This document shows, piece after piece, positions 1 through 8,698 of a stretch of DNA of 64,000 bases (within the stretch, counting starts at the first letter, position 1; each line of letters opens with the position of its first letter). A program made the position numbers and the translations under genes. Source of the stretch: Gammaproteobacteria bacterium. GTDB lineage: Bacteria > Pseudomonadota > Gammaproteobacteria > Enterobacterales > Alteromonadaceae. Where the stretch lies: positions 1 to 64,000 of the forward strand of contig JAAFAI010000010.1 of the NCBI GenBank assembly GCA_018222405.1. Direction: 5' to 3'. The notes below the pieces were generated by a model. It had not been told where the DNA came from. It saw only the letters and a program-made list of their open reading frames with translations, and did no database searches.

Positions 1-86
1 GCTAACTTAGGAAAAGCTGCTTAACTGGGTTGTGTGAATTTGCTTGACCACGTCACATTAAAGCCATATTTCAAGAAGAGAAAACC

Positions 87-1043
87 ATGGACAGCGTTCG
101 CTTGTCGTGGAGCAACAAAGTCCCATTTGTTGAACCTGTGTTTCTGGAAGAACCATCCAGGCGTATCGGCGTAACGCGAGATGCCGTTCACACCGCATTT
201 TTACTGAACAATGAAGGAGAAACTGTGGGCCTTTACCGCGAAGGTAGCGATTTAATACCGATTGTCATGCGCAACGATCTAAACCAGCGCTATGACATAG
301 ATAACCTCGCCTCACTCAACGTATGGAGCCAAGAACAAGGTAAATATATAAGCATGGCTGATGCTATCAGCAATGTGGATATATCGCTTGATAACCCTAT
401 CCTCAAACGCCGCAACCGGGTACGGATGCTGGCGGTTTACGCATAGCCCATGCCTTTATCCGGTGAGACGGCTGCGAGCGTGCAAGCTAAAGTTCGCCCT
501 CTTGTAGAAGAGCTTAAACTGCCTGATGGCTACCGCATTGAATGGGGCGGCGAATACGAGACCTCAACAGACGCTTAAAGCGCCCTATTTGCAAGTATGC
601 CTATTGGTATATTAGGTATGTTCATTATCACCGTTTTGCTGTTTGGCAAGCTTCGTCAGGCGTTAGCGATATGGGGCGTAATTCCGCTCACCACTATCGG
701 CAATATTGGCGGCTTGGTGTTAGTTGGTGCACCCTTTACATTCATGGCGCTACTCGGCAGCTTAAGCCTTATTGGTATGGAGCTTAAAAACGGGATCGTA
801 TTAGTGGAAGAAATAAACGTACAGGCAGAGGGTAACAGTGGCGCATTCGATGCCGTAGTAGCCGCGTCAGTATCTCGTGTACGTCCCGTTTCAATGGCAG
901 CCACCACTACCATACTGGGTATGATCCCGCTGTTTTCTGACGCGTTCTTCGCGTCAATGGCAGTTGTTATTGTATTTGGTCTGACCGTTGCCACCGTACT
1001 TACACTGCTTATATTGCCTATCATCGACAATTTGAACGGGTAG
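87..1043 (+). pseudogene. Remnant of an RND multidrug efflux permease
   Basis: The reading frame stays open across the whole stretch except for two stops, TAG at 444-446 and TAA at 576-578. The three pieces lie in one frame and read together as the second half of an AcrB-type RND permease: a porter-domain part (VEPVFLEEPSRR, GLYREG..LIPIVMR), a linker (LPDGYRIEWGGEYE) and C-terminal membrane helices (FMALLGSLSLIGM.LKNGIVLVEE, then the RVRPVSMAATTTILGMIPL segment). The N-terminal half of the roughly 1,000-residue protein is absent: the frame is closed by a stop at 45-47, and the similarity begins near residue 6 of the piece. The C-terminus runs out at 1043 against another gene remnant. Point stops plus loss of both ends make this a dead gene. 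No membrane-fusion partner is visible. Confidence 0.85.
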
Positions 1044-1044
1044 T

Positions 1045-1231
1045 TAATACACCCGACCCCCGTCACCTCAGTCACTACACGTTCGGCGATGTAAGCAAGC
1101 GGTAGATAGGAAAAGAGTCTACCGCTGTGATTTACGTTAAGCCACCTTGCGATATCAGCACATGCAGATGCATACGCAGATTGGGTGAGCTCGACGCCTT
1201 TAGGTGTGCCAGTTGAGCCTGATGTGCACAT
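1045..1231 (-). pseudogene. Fragment of a long-chain acyl-CoA synthetase (AMP-forming)
   Basis: On the minus strand this encodes the AMP-binding P-loop signature of acyl-CoA ligases (TSGSTGTPKGVELT), followed about 30 residues later by SYLPLAYIAERVV, the second conserved block of fatty-acyl-CoA synthetases. Only about 60 residues of a normally 550-650 residue enzyme remain. The open frame continues to 656, but that part is only the antisense of the RND remnant. Upstream the frame is closed by a stop at 1271-1273. It abuts the RND remnant end to end, so two unrelated dead genes have been joined by deletion. Confidence 0.75.
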
Positions 1232-1261
1232 GAGACTGATAACACTATCATCCGCCCCCTT

Positions 1262-1425
1262 GAAATGCCTTCACGTGGTTTACCTAAGGTAACTTGATTA
1301 CCTTCACTGTCTGTTACTCAATTGATGGGAATGCATCACCTGCATTTAGTTTAACTGAGACCACTTTTCTCCAAGTCGATTAATGGCTCAGGCACTTTAT
1401 TGCTGATGTGACTAAACATCTCGCC
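1262..1425 (-). pseudogene. Possible remnant of an AhpC/TSA-like (peroxiredoxin-family) gene
   Basis: Read in shifting minus-strand frames, this stretch gives NKVPEPLIDLEKSGL, then KLNAGDAFPSIE, then VTDSEGNQVTLGKP. That is the order of N-terminal elements in AhpC/TSA-like thioredoxin-fold proteins (a helical leader, a GD.FP.IE strand and a TLGKP turn). At least two frame changes and stops separate the pieces, and the catalytic cysteine region is missing. The match is by eye and short, so the family call is tentative. The stretch 1426-1496 holds nothing I recognise. Confidence 0.4.
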
Positions 1426-1496
1426 TAAGCATGATATTAGGGAGTATTAGTACTGATACAAGGTGAAGTATCTTTGTAACTACCCTCACGTCTCCC

Positions 1497-2321
1497 TTAA
1501 AGTTCAAACAACATATCGGTACGTATAATGTACTTTACACCTTTGGTTATTTGCGCGGAGCTATGTAAACAGTGTAATGGGTGTCGCCCGTGAGGAAATA
1601 AAAGCACGCCACCAGCAGGCGTGCGTACACTTACTTGCGCTTGCTTATCACCACGTCTAGCAGGCTCTCCAGGTCTATCTGCATTAACAAGGAACTGTGT
1701 TTCACCTCCCTCAAACTCATCGTTAAGCAAAATAAGAAATGTCATTTTGCTGTATCTGTCTGAGTAGGCATTGGTGATCAAATCATTGCCAACTACCTTT
1801 GAACCTGGCCAATCTCCATCAATATGAAATTTAAAGTAATCACCTTCTTGATAACGATAAAAGCGAAACCGAGTATTGATACCTAACGGCTTTTTACCAT
1901 CAAATATTGACAAGTTTTGCTCAACCAATGTTGCTACACGTTGCCAAATACGTCGCTCTGTCTCATCGTCGACCACAATAGTCACGTTATCGTTATGTCG
2001 AATCTCGCGAGGAAGCGAAACCGCGGCATCCTTCAGGTAGCCCAACGCTTCAGACGTTTCTATTAAACGACGACACTCTTCTTGGCTTAAAACATTAAGT
2101 AATTGGTATGCACCCGGCACTTCAGCGATATCATTGCGTGTTACCAATAGACCTTGATTTGCCTCTGCACTAGCCGCGTTTAAATCCGTGTCAATATTTG
2201 CCCTCGCTCCGGCATCTAATGAATCAAGTAAAAAGGCATTGTCGCGTTTCGCGGCCCATGTAGGAATAGCAGGATTCTGAGCTCCGGGCTCACGTGTAAT
2301 AACGAAAAAATTATCTTTCAT
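1497..2321 (-). CDS. Prolyl-4-hydroxylase-like Fe(II)/2-oxoglutarate oxygenase
   Basis: This 274-residue protein has the double-stranded beta-helix metal site of the P4Hc family. H166 and D168 (FHIDGD) form the HxD pair, H253 (CLHSS) is the probable distal histidine, and the following basic segment (GVKYIIRTD, about 261-269) would bind the 2-oxoglutarate carboxylate. An F.GGET motif (about 203-207) is typical of this family. The expected reaction is Fe(II)- and 2OG-dependent hydroxylation; the substrate (free amino acid, peptide or small molecule) cannot be read from the sequence. The start at 2321 is preferred over 2339 because AGGAG lies 7 bases before that ATG. It begins 10 bases after the aldehyde dehydrogenase stop, so it is the last gene of a three-gene operon that also carries a second, unrelated oxygenase. 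There is no signal peptide; it should be cytoplasmic. Confidence 0.82.
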   Translation of the reverse strand: MKDNFFVITREPGAQNPAIPTWAAKRDNAFLLDSLDAGARANIDTDLNAASAEANQGLLVTRNDIAEVPGAYQLLNVLSQEECRRLIETSEALGYLKDAAVSLPREIRHNDNVTIVVDDETERRIWQRVATLVEQNLSIFDGKKPLGINTRFRFYRYQEGDYFKFHIDGDWPGSKVVGNDLITNAYSDRYSKMTFLILLNDEFEGGETQFLVNADRPGEPARRGDKQAQVSVRTPAGGVLLFPHGRHPLHCLHSSAQITKGVKYIIRTDMLFEL

Positions 2322-2331
2322 CTCTAGTCTC

Positions 2332-3669
2332 CTATGCACTTATTACTTGTACTTGGGTAAATTGTCTATGCCCATCAAGTGAACCGTGATACCCAAAGCC
2401 ACTTTCTTTCGCTCCTACCCACGGTGCGTCGCCCGCTCCCACACCTCCGTTAATGCCCACCATACCGGCTTCCATGTTTTCGGCCACATAACTGGCGTTT
2501 TGACGACCAAATACAACTGCGCCTAACCCCAAGTTGGAACTGTTGGCTAGTTTAATCGCCTCGTCTGCGTCTTTAAATGGAGCAATGGCGACCACAGGTC
2601 CAAAGGTTTCTTCTTTCGACATCAACATGCTTTCTGTTAATCCAGCAACAACAGTTGGCTGAATAAACGGAGGATGATAATCATCACTTCCCAGCAAAAA
2701 TTCAGCACCCTGTTGCTTGGCATCAACAAGGTGTCTTATCACGTGTTGGTGCTGTTTTTTATTGACCAAGGGCCCGATATTGACACCCGCTAAGTCCCAA
2801 GGTCCTACTGTATACTGAGCGGCAATATTGGCCACCCGCTGACAAAATTCATCATAAATGGCATTATCTACATAAATACGCTCGGTAGACGTGCACATTT
2901 GCCCTGAGTTTTCGAACGAACTGGCTACCGCGAAACGCGCCGCGGCATTAATGTCGGCATCGTTAAGCACTATCATGGCGTCATTACCTCCTAACTCCAT
3001 AACCAAGCGATGAAGTTGGGGTGCAGCGCTTTGCATAATGTGTTTACCCGCTTCAACGGAACCTGTGAAAGCCACCATATTTATGTTGCTTTGCACGAGG
3101 GCCTTACCTACTTCACCGTCGCCGTGGACAATATTTAGTACCCCTTCGGGTAAAACGCGATTCAGCGTACTCACAAAAAGATCCGCAACCAACGGCGTAT
3201 TTTCAGACGGTTTCAGTACTACCGTGTTACCCGCAACCAATGCTGGCACAAGCAAGTTATTCGCCATGGCTAGGGGATAGTTCCATGGCGAAATAATGCC
3301 TACTACGCCAAGCGGACGATAATGAATTTGTGTTCCGCTTGGTTTTCGAGTTGGGCTTACCGCTTGAGCCACTTCTTGACTAAGGTAAGCAGCACTTTGC
3401 GTTACCCCCATCACTTCATAAGTTGCTCTGCGTTTATCTTTCCCCATTTCCTGTGAAATCAATAAAGTTAGCTTTTCAGCTTTACTTTCAAGGGCACTGA
3501 AGGCATCTTTGATAATGCTCGCTCTTTGCTGAGCGGTGTACTTACGCCAAGCCTGTTGTGCTTTGCGCGCTTTTTCCACTGTATCCTCGACTACGCGTTT
3601 ACTTGCTATTTCCACGCGCCCAATTTCTTGTCCATCAAGGGGGTTAGTCGATATTAGTGAATTACTCAT
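2332..3669 (-). CDS. Aldehyde dehydrogenase, NAD(P)-dependent (ALDH superfamily)
   Basis: This 445-residue enzyme of the ALDH superfamily oxidises an aldehyde to the acid with NAD(P)+. The catalytic triad elements are in place: N130 in SPWNYPL, E225 in VMELGGND and the nucleophile C259 in SGQMCTSTER. The KPSENTPL and FTGSVEAGK segments of the Rossmann fold are also present. The length and the short N-terminus resemble the succinate-semialdehyde or group X dehydrogenases, but specificity is not resolved. The start at 3669 is chosen because AGGAAA stands just before it; an in-frame codon at 3705 would add 12 residues overlapping the upstream gene. It overlaps the upstream CmcJ-like gene by 8 bases, which suggests translational coupling. 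Confidence 0.9.
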   Translation of the reverse strand: MSNSLISTNPLDGQEIGRVEIASKRVVEDTVEKARKAQQAWRKYTAQQRASIIKDAFSALESKAEKLTLLISQEMGKDKRRATYEVMGVTQSAAYLSQEVAQAVSPTRKPSGTQIHYRPLGVVGIISPWNYPLAMANNLLVPALVAGNTVVLKPSENTPLVADLFVSTLNRVLPEGVLNIVHGDGEVGKALVQSNINMVAFTGSVEAGKHIMQSAAPQLHRLVMELGGNDAMIVLNDADINAAARFAVASSFENSGQMCTSTERIYVDNAIYDEFCQRVANIAAQYTVGPWDLAGVNIGPLVNKKQHQHVIRHLVDAKQQGAEFLLGSDDYHPPFIQPTVVAGLTESMLMSKEETFGPVVAIAPFKDADEAIKLANSSNLGLGAVVFGRQNASYVAENMEAGMVGINGGVGAGDAPWVGAKESGFGYHGSLDGHRQFTQVQVISA

Positions 3670-4465
3670 TATTGTTTCCTGAAAATATAATCGCTCTAAG
3701 CTCAATACTTGTGCGAGGTGGCAGTGGCTCGGCGCGCTGATTATTTACAACTTCGACGGCAGAATGAGGAACGCCAAACATGCCTTCTGGAAGCGTCGAG
3801 TCAAAGACCTTGAATAACAAGCCTTCACCAGGAGCCATATCAGATTGGTAATACCAGCGGTGTTTTGGGCTATAACTAATTGCCGCCAATTCACCTACTC
3901 GGTCGGGATAAATAAGTTTTAACCGGTGAAAGTCACTTTGCTGCACTGTGGCCAAATCAACCATTGCTAGAGGCGATGATTTAACAACACTGTTAACAGG
4001 CAGCCATAAGTTGACCAGCTTATAATTGCGTGATCGGAGCTGTGTCTTGTCTTTTGTTTCTGCAAGCATACGGTGCTCAGCTGACGTGTTTGTATAGTCG
4101 TTGTGTACCGTTTTTACCGGGGCTCTGTTATGGGTGGTTTTCTCAGTGCGCGTGGTAGAGCGATAAGTGTGATCAAAAATTTGAACATGCTTGGTATCGA
4201 ACTTGCGCTGCAAAAATGTAATTACAGAGGGGTATAGCTGCGCCATCACTGCTTCGTCATTCTCAAAGTGATTGAAAGCCGGCGCAAATCTCACAACTTC
4301 AAAACCATTTGTATCAATTGAAAACTCACGCTTACTTTTACGCATATCACTGATATCGATATTTCGTTTATCAATTGATGTGGTCAATTCCGCTGAGCCA
4401 GGTCCTTGATAGGTTTGATCATATTCCAATGTACCTTGGGGTAAGACGTAATTTACAGAAAACAT
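3662..4465 (-). CDS. CmcJ/NvfI-family oxygenase (putative non-haem Fe/2OG hydroxylase)
   Basis: This 267-residue protein has the hallmarks of the CmcJ/NvfI (asaB-like) family: an R.P...VHNDYT block with the metal pair H121 and D123, a middle block (KLVNLWLPV) and a C-terminal PHSAVE...R...IIFSG block with a probable distal histidine near residue 234 and a conserved arginine near 252. Characterised members hydroxylate or desaturate small molecules in antibiotic and fungal metabolite pathways; the substrate here is unknown. It is the first gene of the operon with the aldehyde dehydrogenase and a second 2OG oxygenase, and it faces a LysR regulator across 78 bases. That arrangement suggests a small LysR-controlled catabolic or tailoring pathway. 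Confidence 0.8.
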   Translation of the reverse strand: MFSVNYVLPQGTLEYDQTYQGPGSAELTTSIDKRNIDISDMRKSKREFSIDTNGFEVVRFAPAFNHFENDEAVMAQLYPSVITFLQRKFDTKHVQIFDHTYRSTTRTEKTTHNRAPVKTVHNDYTNTSAEHRMLAETKDKTQLRSRNYKLVNLWLPVNSVVKSSPLAMVDLATVQQSDFHRLKLIYPDRVGELAAISYSPKHRWYYQSDMAPGEGLLFKVFDSTLPEGMFGVPHSAVEVVNNQRAEPLPPRTSIELRAIIFSGNNNE

Positions 4466-4525
4466 GTTTCATTCCTCAATATCGCTTTGATGAGTGAATG
4501 ATAAGGCCCAAGGTGATACAATAAA

Positions 4526-4548
4526 ATCAAGTAATCTATGTAATTGAT
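4526..4548. promoter_or_regulatory. Candidate LysR operator between the oxygenase operon and its regulator
   Basis: An ATCAA/TTGAT inverted repeat with 13 bases between the arms lies in the short divergent intergenic space. It overlaps the TTG codon at 4544 that could start the LysR gene. LysR regulators usually bind such dyads between divergent genes. This is visual evidence only. Confidence 0.3.
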
Positions 4549-5446
4549 ACAAGTGAAACCAAGCAAATCTATAGAAATCAAACAACTGAAGATATTATTG
4601 GCCTTAATTAAAGAAAAAAATTTGTCGAAAGTGGCAGAACAATTAGGCATGTCTCAGCAAGCGGTGAGTGAACACTTAAAAAAGCTGCGTGCTGCATTCA
4701 ACGATAGGTTATTTATTAGAAGTGGCAGTGGTGTGCAGCCCACTGCGTTTACTGTTGCACTTCAGCCAAAATTAATTGCGGCCATTGAAGCGGTAGACGG
4801 CTTGCTTAAACCCGACACGTTTTTACCCGCATCGACAAAAGCCACATTTACACTAAGCTGTACCGACTTGGAACAAGTTTCGCTGCTTCCCAAGGTACTT
4901 AGTGTCATTAGAAAAGAAGCACCCTTTTTAAAAATTGCTGTGAAAAAACTAGAGCTAGATTCGCTCGCTGCAGATTTAAAAAACGGTGATGTAGATGTTG
5001 CTCTCACCAACCCCGCATTTGCGCCGAGCCACTATCCATGTGAAACACTTTATAATGAACAGTACACCTGTGTAGCTTCGTCAAAAAACAATAGCGTTTC
5101 ATCGTCTATGAGCATTGAGAGTATTGCCAACATTCCACAGGTGGTTGTATCGCCCTCAAGAGGTGATTTTAGTGGAGCGATACAGCATTGGTTTGAGTCA
5201 CAAGGTCACCCTCGCAATGTTATGATGACCTTTCCGACTTTTTCTGCGGCAATTGCCGCTATCCACAGTACAGACCTATGCGGGTTTATTCCACGCGCCC
5301 TGCTTCCCGACTCACGCCTTCAAATGATAGAGGTCGCTCCCCTCCCTCCTCAGTTTGAGGTAATTAGTATTTGGCACCAGCGCTTGTCTAGCGACCCTTT
5401 AACTCAATGGATACGCGGTATCATTCGCGATGCTGCTCGACAGTAA
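4544..5446 (+). CDS. LysR-family transcriptional regulator
   Basis: A protein of up to 300 residues with an N-terminal winged helix-turn-helix (about 12-70; LSKVAEQLGMSQQAVSEHLKKL is the recognition region) and a C-terminal LysR substrate-binding domain with two Rossmann-like lobes. No ATG starts the frame. TTG at 4544 is the furthest start and GTG at 4553 is an alternative that would clear the candidate operator; neither has a strong ribosome site. It is divergent from the oxygenase/ALDH operon, so by the usual LysR pattern it probably controls that operon in response to its substrate. The effector is unknown. Confidence 0.88.
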   Translation: MIQVKPSKSIEIKQLKILLALIKEKNLSKVAEQLGMSQQAVSEHLKKLRAAFNDRLFIRSGSGVQPTAFTVALQPKLIAAIEAVDGLLKPDTFLPASTKATFTLSCTDLEQVSLLPKVLSVIRKEAPFLKIAVKKLELDSLAADLKNGDVDVALTNPAFAPSHYPCETLYNEQYTCVASSKNNSVSSSMSIESIANIPQVVVSPSRGDFSGAIQHWFESQGHPRNVMMTFPTFSAAIAAIHSTDLCGFIPRALLPDSRLQMIEVAPLPPQFEVISIWHQRLSSDPLTQWIRGIIRDAARQ

Positions 5447-5579
5447 GTTCAATACCATTGGCTATGCGTTAACAGGTTGCTTTAATTCACCTAGTTCTGC
5501 AAAAGCATTCGCTCGACTCATCCCAGATTAGCGTTCCATATTGCAAAGTAATTGTGCTTCATAGTTAAACCTGTCAGCT

Positions 5580-6488
5580 TCAATCAGGAAGTGTCGAAAG
5601 ATAGTTAATGTTTGCAAAAGCCATTATGACGTCTTTTGCGAAGTCGACTCTAGGATGACGTAGCGCTCCCTTTTTCCACACTAAATAAACATCGTTTTCT
5701 GGGCCTGGCTTGCCCAGCGCGACCAACTCGCCTTTTGCAATACCTTCTTTACATAAGTAGTCAGGCAAAACTGAATAACCAATTCCCGCTTTGATGATGC
5801 TACTTATTGCTCTTATATCGGGGCAAACAGCCGCGACAGGCGACTCACACGCAGCGTTAAATACCTCCGAAAAGTATCGTCGAACAAGCGGCAACTGTTC
5901 ATCATAGGTCACTACTTTATGTTGATTGAGTAGCTCTGCCGATATTTCTCTTTCTCGCAGCAACTTTCCCTGCACACGGTTCATCACTAAGATTAAGCGC
6001 TCTTTATCCAACTTCTGATATTCATACATCGCGTCAGTGGGCTCAGAGGCAGTAATGGCAAGCTCCGCTACATCGTTCTCCAACAAATGATAAATATTAC
6101 TTTTGTTGCCGGTATGGATCACTAAATTCACTTTATCGGCCTGAAGCAAGTTAGCGAGTGCCGGACCTGCCACCTGACTAAGGTACTCTGCAGGGCCTGC
6201 AAGGTGTAACGTACCGTAATCGGTAGAAGCGCGACTGCGAATAGAAGCCACTTTCTGCTCTAACATATCAATGTGACTAGCGACCTGCAGCGCCAAGTCA
6301 TCAGCGATAGCCGTTGGCTCAACGCCTCTCGCTTTTCTTATGAACAACTCTTTGCCGACAATATTCTCCATGGCTTGTATGTGAGAAGTGACCGCTGGCT
6401 GAGACATATGAAGGCGAGCTGCAGCACGCGTAATGTTGCCGCTTCGATAAACTTCTACAAAAGTTTTTAACTGTGTTAAGTAAGACAT
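5580..6488 (-). CDS. LysR-family transcriptional regulator
   Basis: This 302-residue LysR protein has an N-terminal HTH (ITRAAARLHMSQPAVTSHIQAMENIVGKELF) and an effector-binding domain from about 90. It is divergent from the DJ-1/alcohol dehydrogenase/OYE operon across 108 bases, the normal arrangement for a LysR activator and its target. The target operon handles reactive carbonyls and electrophiles, so an electrophile- or quinone-type signal is plausible but inferred. It is only distantly similar to the other LysR protein at 4544, so it does not look like a recent duplicate. Confidence 0.9.
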   Translation of the reverse strand: MSYLTQLKTFVEVYRSGNITRAAARLHMSQPAVTSHIQAMENIVGKELFIRKARGVEPTAIADDLALQVASHIDMLEQKVASIRSRASTDYGTLHLAGPAEYLSQVAGPALANLLQADKVNLVIHTGNKSNIYHLLENDVAELAITASEPTDAMYEYQKLDKERLILVMNRVQGKLLREREISAELLNQHKVVTYDEQLPLVRRYFSEVFNAACESPVAAVCPDIRAISSIIKAGIGYSVLPDYLCKEGIAKGELVALGKPGPENDVYLVWKKGALRHPRVDFAKDVIMAFANINYLSTLPD

Positions 6489-6498
6489 AACCCCTACC

Positions 6499-6523
6499 CA
6501 TCAGATTTTTGATGACTCGTCAT
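6499..6523. promoter_or_regulatory. Overlapping dyads in the LysR/DJ-1 divergent region
   Basis: Two adjacent inverted repeats are visible: CATCA-N6-TGATG (6499-6514) and the perfect ATGAC-TC-GTCAT (6512-6523). They sit 10-35 bases upstream of the LysR start and about 75 bases before the DJ-1 gene. They are candidate regulator-binding sites, seen by eye only. Confidence 0.35.
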
Positions 6524-6596
6524 AATTTATCTGACTTCTCGATGTACGCCAACCTCTCTAAGATACACGCACTCACTATTGCGACAGGAGCTGCAC

Positions 6597-7463
6597 ATGA
6601 CATCAGCATCATCAATTTTATCGCTCGCCATTTTTGCGGGCTTATCACAGTCGGCCTATGCGGCAGACGTTAAAGCTGCGAATGCCAGTAAAGGCGAAAT
6701 ACTTGTACTACTTTCAAGTGAAAATGTAATGCAACTTGCAGATGGCAAAACAGAGCCTACAGGCTATTACCTTAACGAGTTTGGTGTGCCGGCAAAAGCA
6801 TTGGTAGATGCAGGCTACAAACTGGTATTGGCCACGCCAAAAGGCAATGCGCCACCTGTAGATAAAAAGTCAGTAATACCGCAATACTTTGATGGCGGCG
6901 AATCGCAAATGCGAGACATTCAAACGTTTGTAGCGTCAATAGAAGACATTGATGACACGCTGTCATTTAGCGAAGTGATTGGACAAGGCCTAGAAGAGTT
7001 TGAAGGCGTTTTCATTCCAGGCGGTCATGCACCGCTTATCGACCTGGCAAACAATCCTCAAGTGGGTGAAATTTTGTCTCACTTTCACAGTAAAGGAAAA
7101 CCTACTGCCGCTATCTGCCATGGTCCAATCGCCTTACTTTCTGGGCAATCTAACCCGCAGGCATTTGAACTGGCATTGAAATCCGGTGAGCAAGCCTCAC
7201 CTGAGAGTTGGATTTATGATGGCTACAAAATGACAATCTTCTCCACTCCGGAAGAGGCCTATTTTGAAAACACGTTAAACGACGCAACGTTATTGTACTA
7301 CCCAGCAGACGCCATGGCGCAAGCGGGTGGCAAGATGGAATTTAAAGAAATGTGGACGCCCAATGTAGTAGTAGACCGTGAGCTTATTACAGGCCAAAAC
7401 CCGTTTTCTGATGAACTGTTAGCTGAAAAACTCTTACAACAGTTAAACTCACAATCTAATTAA
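6597..7463 (+). CDS. Exported DJ-1/PfpI-family protein (Hsp31-like)
   Basis: This 288-residue protein has a cleavable signal peptide (hydrophobic core 7-18, likely cut after SAYA, about residue 22), followed by a DJ-1/PfpI fold. The nucleophile-elbow cysteine is C174 in AAICHGPIALL, and the GVFIPGGHAPLIDL strand resembles the large Hsp31/HchA-type class I glutamine-amidotransferase-like proteins. Relatives act as glyoxalase III or methylglyoxal-handling enzymes or as chaperones. The signal peptide is notable because most such enzymes are cytoplasmic. The start at 6597 has AGGAG about 6 bases upstream; an upstream TTG at 6579 has none. It is first in an operon with a YqhD-type reductase and an Old Yellow Enzyme, divergent from a LysR gene. 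Confidence 0.87.
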   Translation: MTSASSILSLAIFAGLSQSAYAADVKAANASKGEILVLLSSENVMQLADGKTEPTGYYLNEFGVPAKALVDAGYKLVLATPKGNAPPVDKKSVIPQYFDGGESQMRDIQTFVASIEDIDDTLSFSEVIGQGLEEFEGVFIPGGHAPLIDLANNPQVGEILSHFHSKGKPTAAICHGPIALLSGQSNPQAFELALKSGEQASPESWIYDGYKMTIFSTPEEAYFENTLNDATLLYYPADAMAQAGGKMEFKEMWTPNVVVDRELITGQNPFSDELLAEKLLQQLNSQSN

Positions 7464-7477
7464 GGGCAGGCAACACT

Positions 7478-8632
7478 ATGCTTAATTTTACATTTAAAAA
7501 TCAAACCGAAATTTTGTTCGGCAAGGGGCAACTAAGTGAAGTGCCTTCACGTTTGCCGAAACAAGCAAAAGTCCTCTTCCTCTACGGTGGCGGCTCAATT
7601 AAGAAAAATGGTATTTACGATAAAGTAATGACTGCACTAGCAGGTGCTGACGTTATTGAATTTCAGGGTGTTGAACCAAACCCAGAATTTGAAACACTGA
7701 TAAAAGCTGTGAATGTCGCCCGTGAAAATGACGTGAACTTCATTCTTGCGGTTGGCGGTGGAAGTGTTATTGATGGCGCGAAATTTGTAGCTGCTGCCGT
7801 TAACTTTGCAGGCGATCCGTGGGACATACTTGTTAAAGGTGCAGCATTTGAAAATCCATTACCTATTGGCGCCGTACTTACTTTACCTGCGACAGGTTCT
7901 GAGAGTAACGGTAACTCGGTAGTAAACAGAAAAGAAACGTCGCAAAAGCGCTCGTTTTCTTCTGAAACAGTTCAGCCTGTTTTTGCCGTACTTGATCCTG
8001 AGTTCACCTATTCACTACCACCACGTCAAGTATCGAACGGTGTGGTTGATGCTTTTGTTCACGTGATTGAGCAATACCTTACCTACCCTGTAAATGCACC
8101 GCTTCAAGACCGCTTTGCAGAAGGTATTTTACAAACCTTAGTTCAAGAAGGTCCTAAAGCATTAGCGACGCCTGAAGATTACGATGTGCGTGCAAACGTA
8201 ATGTGGTCAGCAACAATGGCGCTTAACGGATTAATCGGCAAAGGTGTACCGCAAGACTGGGGCACACATATGATAGGTCACGAACTTACTGCGTTACATG
8301 GTTTAGACCACGCCGTGACCCTAGCAATTGTTCTACCGTCGTTAATGTTCGTGCAGCGTGACAAAAAGCAGGAAAAAATTCTGCAGCTAGGTGAGCGCGT
8401 GTTTGGAATTCAGAAAGATGACAAAGAAAAGGCCATCGACTTAACCATAAAAGCGGTTCAGGACTTTTTTGAAACTATGCAGGTTAAAACCCGCCTGTCA
8501 GACTACAACATTGAAAAGTCTGCCATTGATGGGCTAATCGAGAACCTTGAACGCAACGGCTTAACAGCGCTTGGCGAGCATGGTGACATCAACCTTGCTA
8601 AAGCCCGTGAAATTCTAACTCTTGCGGCATAA
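7478..8632 (+). CDS. yqhD: Iron-type, NADPH-dependent alcohol dehydrogenase (YqhD family)
   Basis: This 384-residue group III metal-dependent alcohol dehydrogenase has two glycine-rich nucleotide motifs (GGGS at 37-40 and 93-96). Its metal ligands are D191, H195, H264 and H278, matching the four ligands of E. coli YqhD with a uniform shift of three. The family reduces toxic aldehydes such as acrolein, malondialdehyde, glyoxal and butanal with NADPH. It starts 15 bases after the DJ-1 gene, so it is co-transcribed. With the neighbouring DJ-1 and OYE genes it fits a reactive-carbonyl detoxification set; that role is inferred from families and context. Confidence 0.92.
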   Translation: MLNFTFKNQTEILFGKGQLSEVPSRLPKQAKVLFLYGGGSIKKNGIYDKVMTALAGADVIEFQGVEPNPEFETLIKAVNVARENDVNFILAVGGGSVIDGAKFVAAAVNFAGDPWDILVKGAAFENPLPIGAVLTLPATGSESNGNSVVNRKETSQKRSFSSETVQPVFAVLDPEFTYSLPPRQVSNGVVDAFVHVIEQYLTYPVNAPLQDRFAEGILQTLVQEGPKALATPEDYDVRANVMWSATMALNGLIGKGVPQDWGTHMIGHELTALHGLDHAVTLAIVLPSLMFVQRDKKQEKILQLGERVFGIQKDDKEKAIDLTIKAVQDFFETMQVKTRLSDYNIEKSAIDGLIENLERNGLTALGEHGDINLAKAREILTLAA

Positions 8633-8698
8633 CCCGCAGGTTTTAAATCATTCAGCATTCGCTGAGTGCTTTTGTATTTATTTAAAGAAGAGAGAAAT

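Noticed and set aside
656..1231. A 191-codon minus-strand open frame
   Set aside because: Only the first 60 or so codons match acyl-CoA ligase; the rest is antisense to the RND remnant and low in complexity.
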